Assembly (NCBI GenBank): GCA_963718405.1
Contig: CAVQYZ010000005.1
Location: 682,001-746,000, forward strand
Origin: Bog-756 sp963718405
GTDB lineage: Bacteria; Actinomycetota; Acidimicrobiia; Acidimicrobiales; RAAP-2
Reading direction: 5' to 3'
Length of the DNA: 64,000 nucleotides
The notes under the pieces are model-generated. The model saw nothing but the letters and a program-made list of their open reading frames with translations. It did not search any database and was not told where the DNA came from. This document shows positions 63,605-64,000 of this stretch, in pieces. The stretch's first letter is position 1. Every line of letters starts with the position of its first letter. The translations under genes and the position numbers were made by a program.

Positions 63605-63932
63605 GTGCTCCCATCCTCGGCTTCGTGTGTTCTTCGAGCTTACGTTCGTTCTGAGAGGCTAGGGCCCGTTGGTGGCCATTTCGTCATCCTGATCGGGTGA
63701 TTCAGTCCGGGCACACCATCGAAATCGCCGAGGTCTTCGGGGGTCATGCCGTCCCTACCGGTCAGGGGTTGGGCCAGCCGAATCACCCTGGGTGGGTGAC
63801 GAGTGACGGTCCCGGAGGTGGAACAGTTGGTGTGGGTGCTGGGGCGAGGTCGCAGGCCTGAGACCGACCCGTGGAGGAGTTCGTGAGCAAGCGCGTGCCG
63901 GTGGCGAAGGTGGGGAGCCCGAATTGATACTG
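63605..63932. other. Intergenic region
   Basis: About 330 bp between the DUF6325-type gene and a small forward frame at the window edge. No gene is supported; a 14-codon forward frame (GTG 63884) behind GGAGGAG is too short to claim. Confidence 0.3.
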
Positions 63933-64000
63933 ATGACCTTTTTCCTGCTGTGTTTTCTCTTTGCGGCGATGTGGGCCATCCCCCGGTTGGTCTCCCGCTC
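63933..64000 (+). CDS. Start of a possible small membrane protein (3' end outside window)
   Basis: From ATG 63933 the frame reads a hydrophobic helix (MTFFLLCFLFAAMWAIP) followed by RLVSR to the window end. A weak GGGGAG lies about 17 nt upstream. It resembles the opening of small PLDc_N-type proteins but is too incomplete to classify. Confidence 0.3.
   Translation, partial: MTFFLLCFLFAAMWAIPRLVSR

Overview
The window is GC-rich, densely coding actinobacterial DNA. Several markers point that way: the crgA - pabA/trpG - pknB - pbpA - pstP - fhaB - fhaA block, many luciferase-like flavin/F420 oxidoreductases, PspC/DUF1707/SHOCT proteins, a SfLAP/GAP-family protein and a DUF6325-type protein. 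The gene content resembles Acidimicrobiia-type genomes, but that placement is inference. Gene order at 36.0-43.2 kb closely resembles the near-oriC division/cell-wall cluster of Mycobacterium tuberculosis (crgA, trpG, pknB, pbpA, rodA, pstP, fhaB, fhaA), except that rodA (and pknA) are absent here.

Layout. 0-6 kb: end of an ABC-2 exporter (second permease broken by several frameshifts), an ABC-F ATPase, an aldo/keto reductase and an acyl-CoA synthetase. 6-15 kb: a UvrD2-like helicase, a phytanoyl-CoA dioxygenase-like protein, an SDR and three consecutive luciferase-like monooxygenases, two of them NtaA/DszA-like. 15-22 kb: a MacB/FtsX-type ABC exporter, DUF1707 and PspC proteins, and a divergent PspC-histidine kinase/NarL-type regulator pair that look like an envelope-stress module, followed by a DUF427 protein. 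22-36 kb: housekeeping and accessory enzymes, namely a Tat-exported FAD oxidase, an ArsP-like permease with a His-rich tail, a coiled-coil lytic transglycosylase-like protein, CbiX, a CBS protein, a NERD protein, Zwf, an AlkA-like glycosylase, two further LLM oxidoreductases, a ComF-like protein, a thioesterase and a thiolase behind a 20-bp palindrome.

36-43.2 kb is the cell-wall/Ser-Thr phosphorylation cluster and ends at tRNA-Leu(CAG). The last 7 nt of that tRNA plus 19 nt downstream recur exactly about 4 kb away (26-bp direct repeat, 43226-43251 and 47216-47241). The repeats bracket a polar amino-acid ABC transporter and a truncated membrane-protein gene, with no integrase: this looks like an integration scar or remnant island. 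47-50 kb: an exported serine hydrolase with a frameshifted C-terminus and a MaoC-type hydratase pair.

50-60 kb is the most distinctive accessory region. It holds an arylsulfatase, its formylglycine-generating enzyme, a DUF2252 protein, a HAD-phosphatase remnant and a YrhK-like membrane protein. Two paralogous, unannotated ~65-76-aa proteins sit at its two ends, and a large LuxR/MalT-like (LAL) regulator is divergently transcribed from one of them. 60-64 kb carries small envelope proteins (PLDc_N-SHOCT, a 29-aa membrane peptide, a GAP-family protein, a multi-TM protein, a SHOCT peptide, a DUF6325-type protein).

Many otherwise well-conserved genes (pabA, pknB, pbpA, ABC-F, three LLM genes) carry single reading-frame breaks, several at G/C runs. 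That is more consistent with sequencing or assembly error than with real decay. No CRISPR array, rRNA, transposase or integrase was found.
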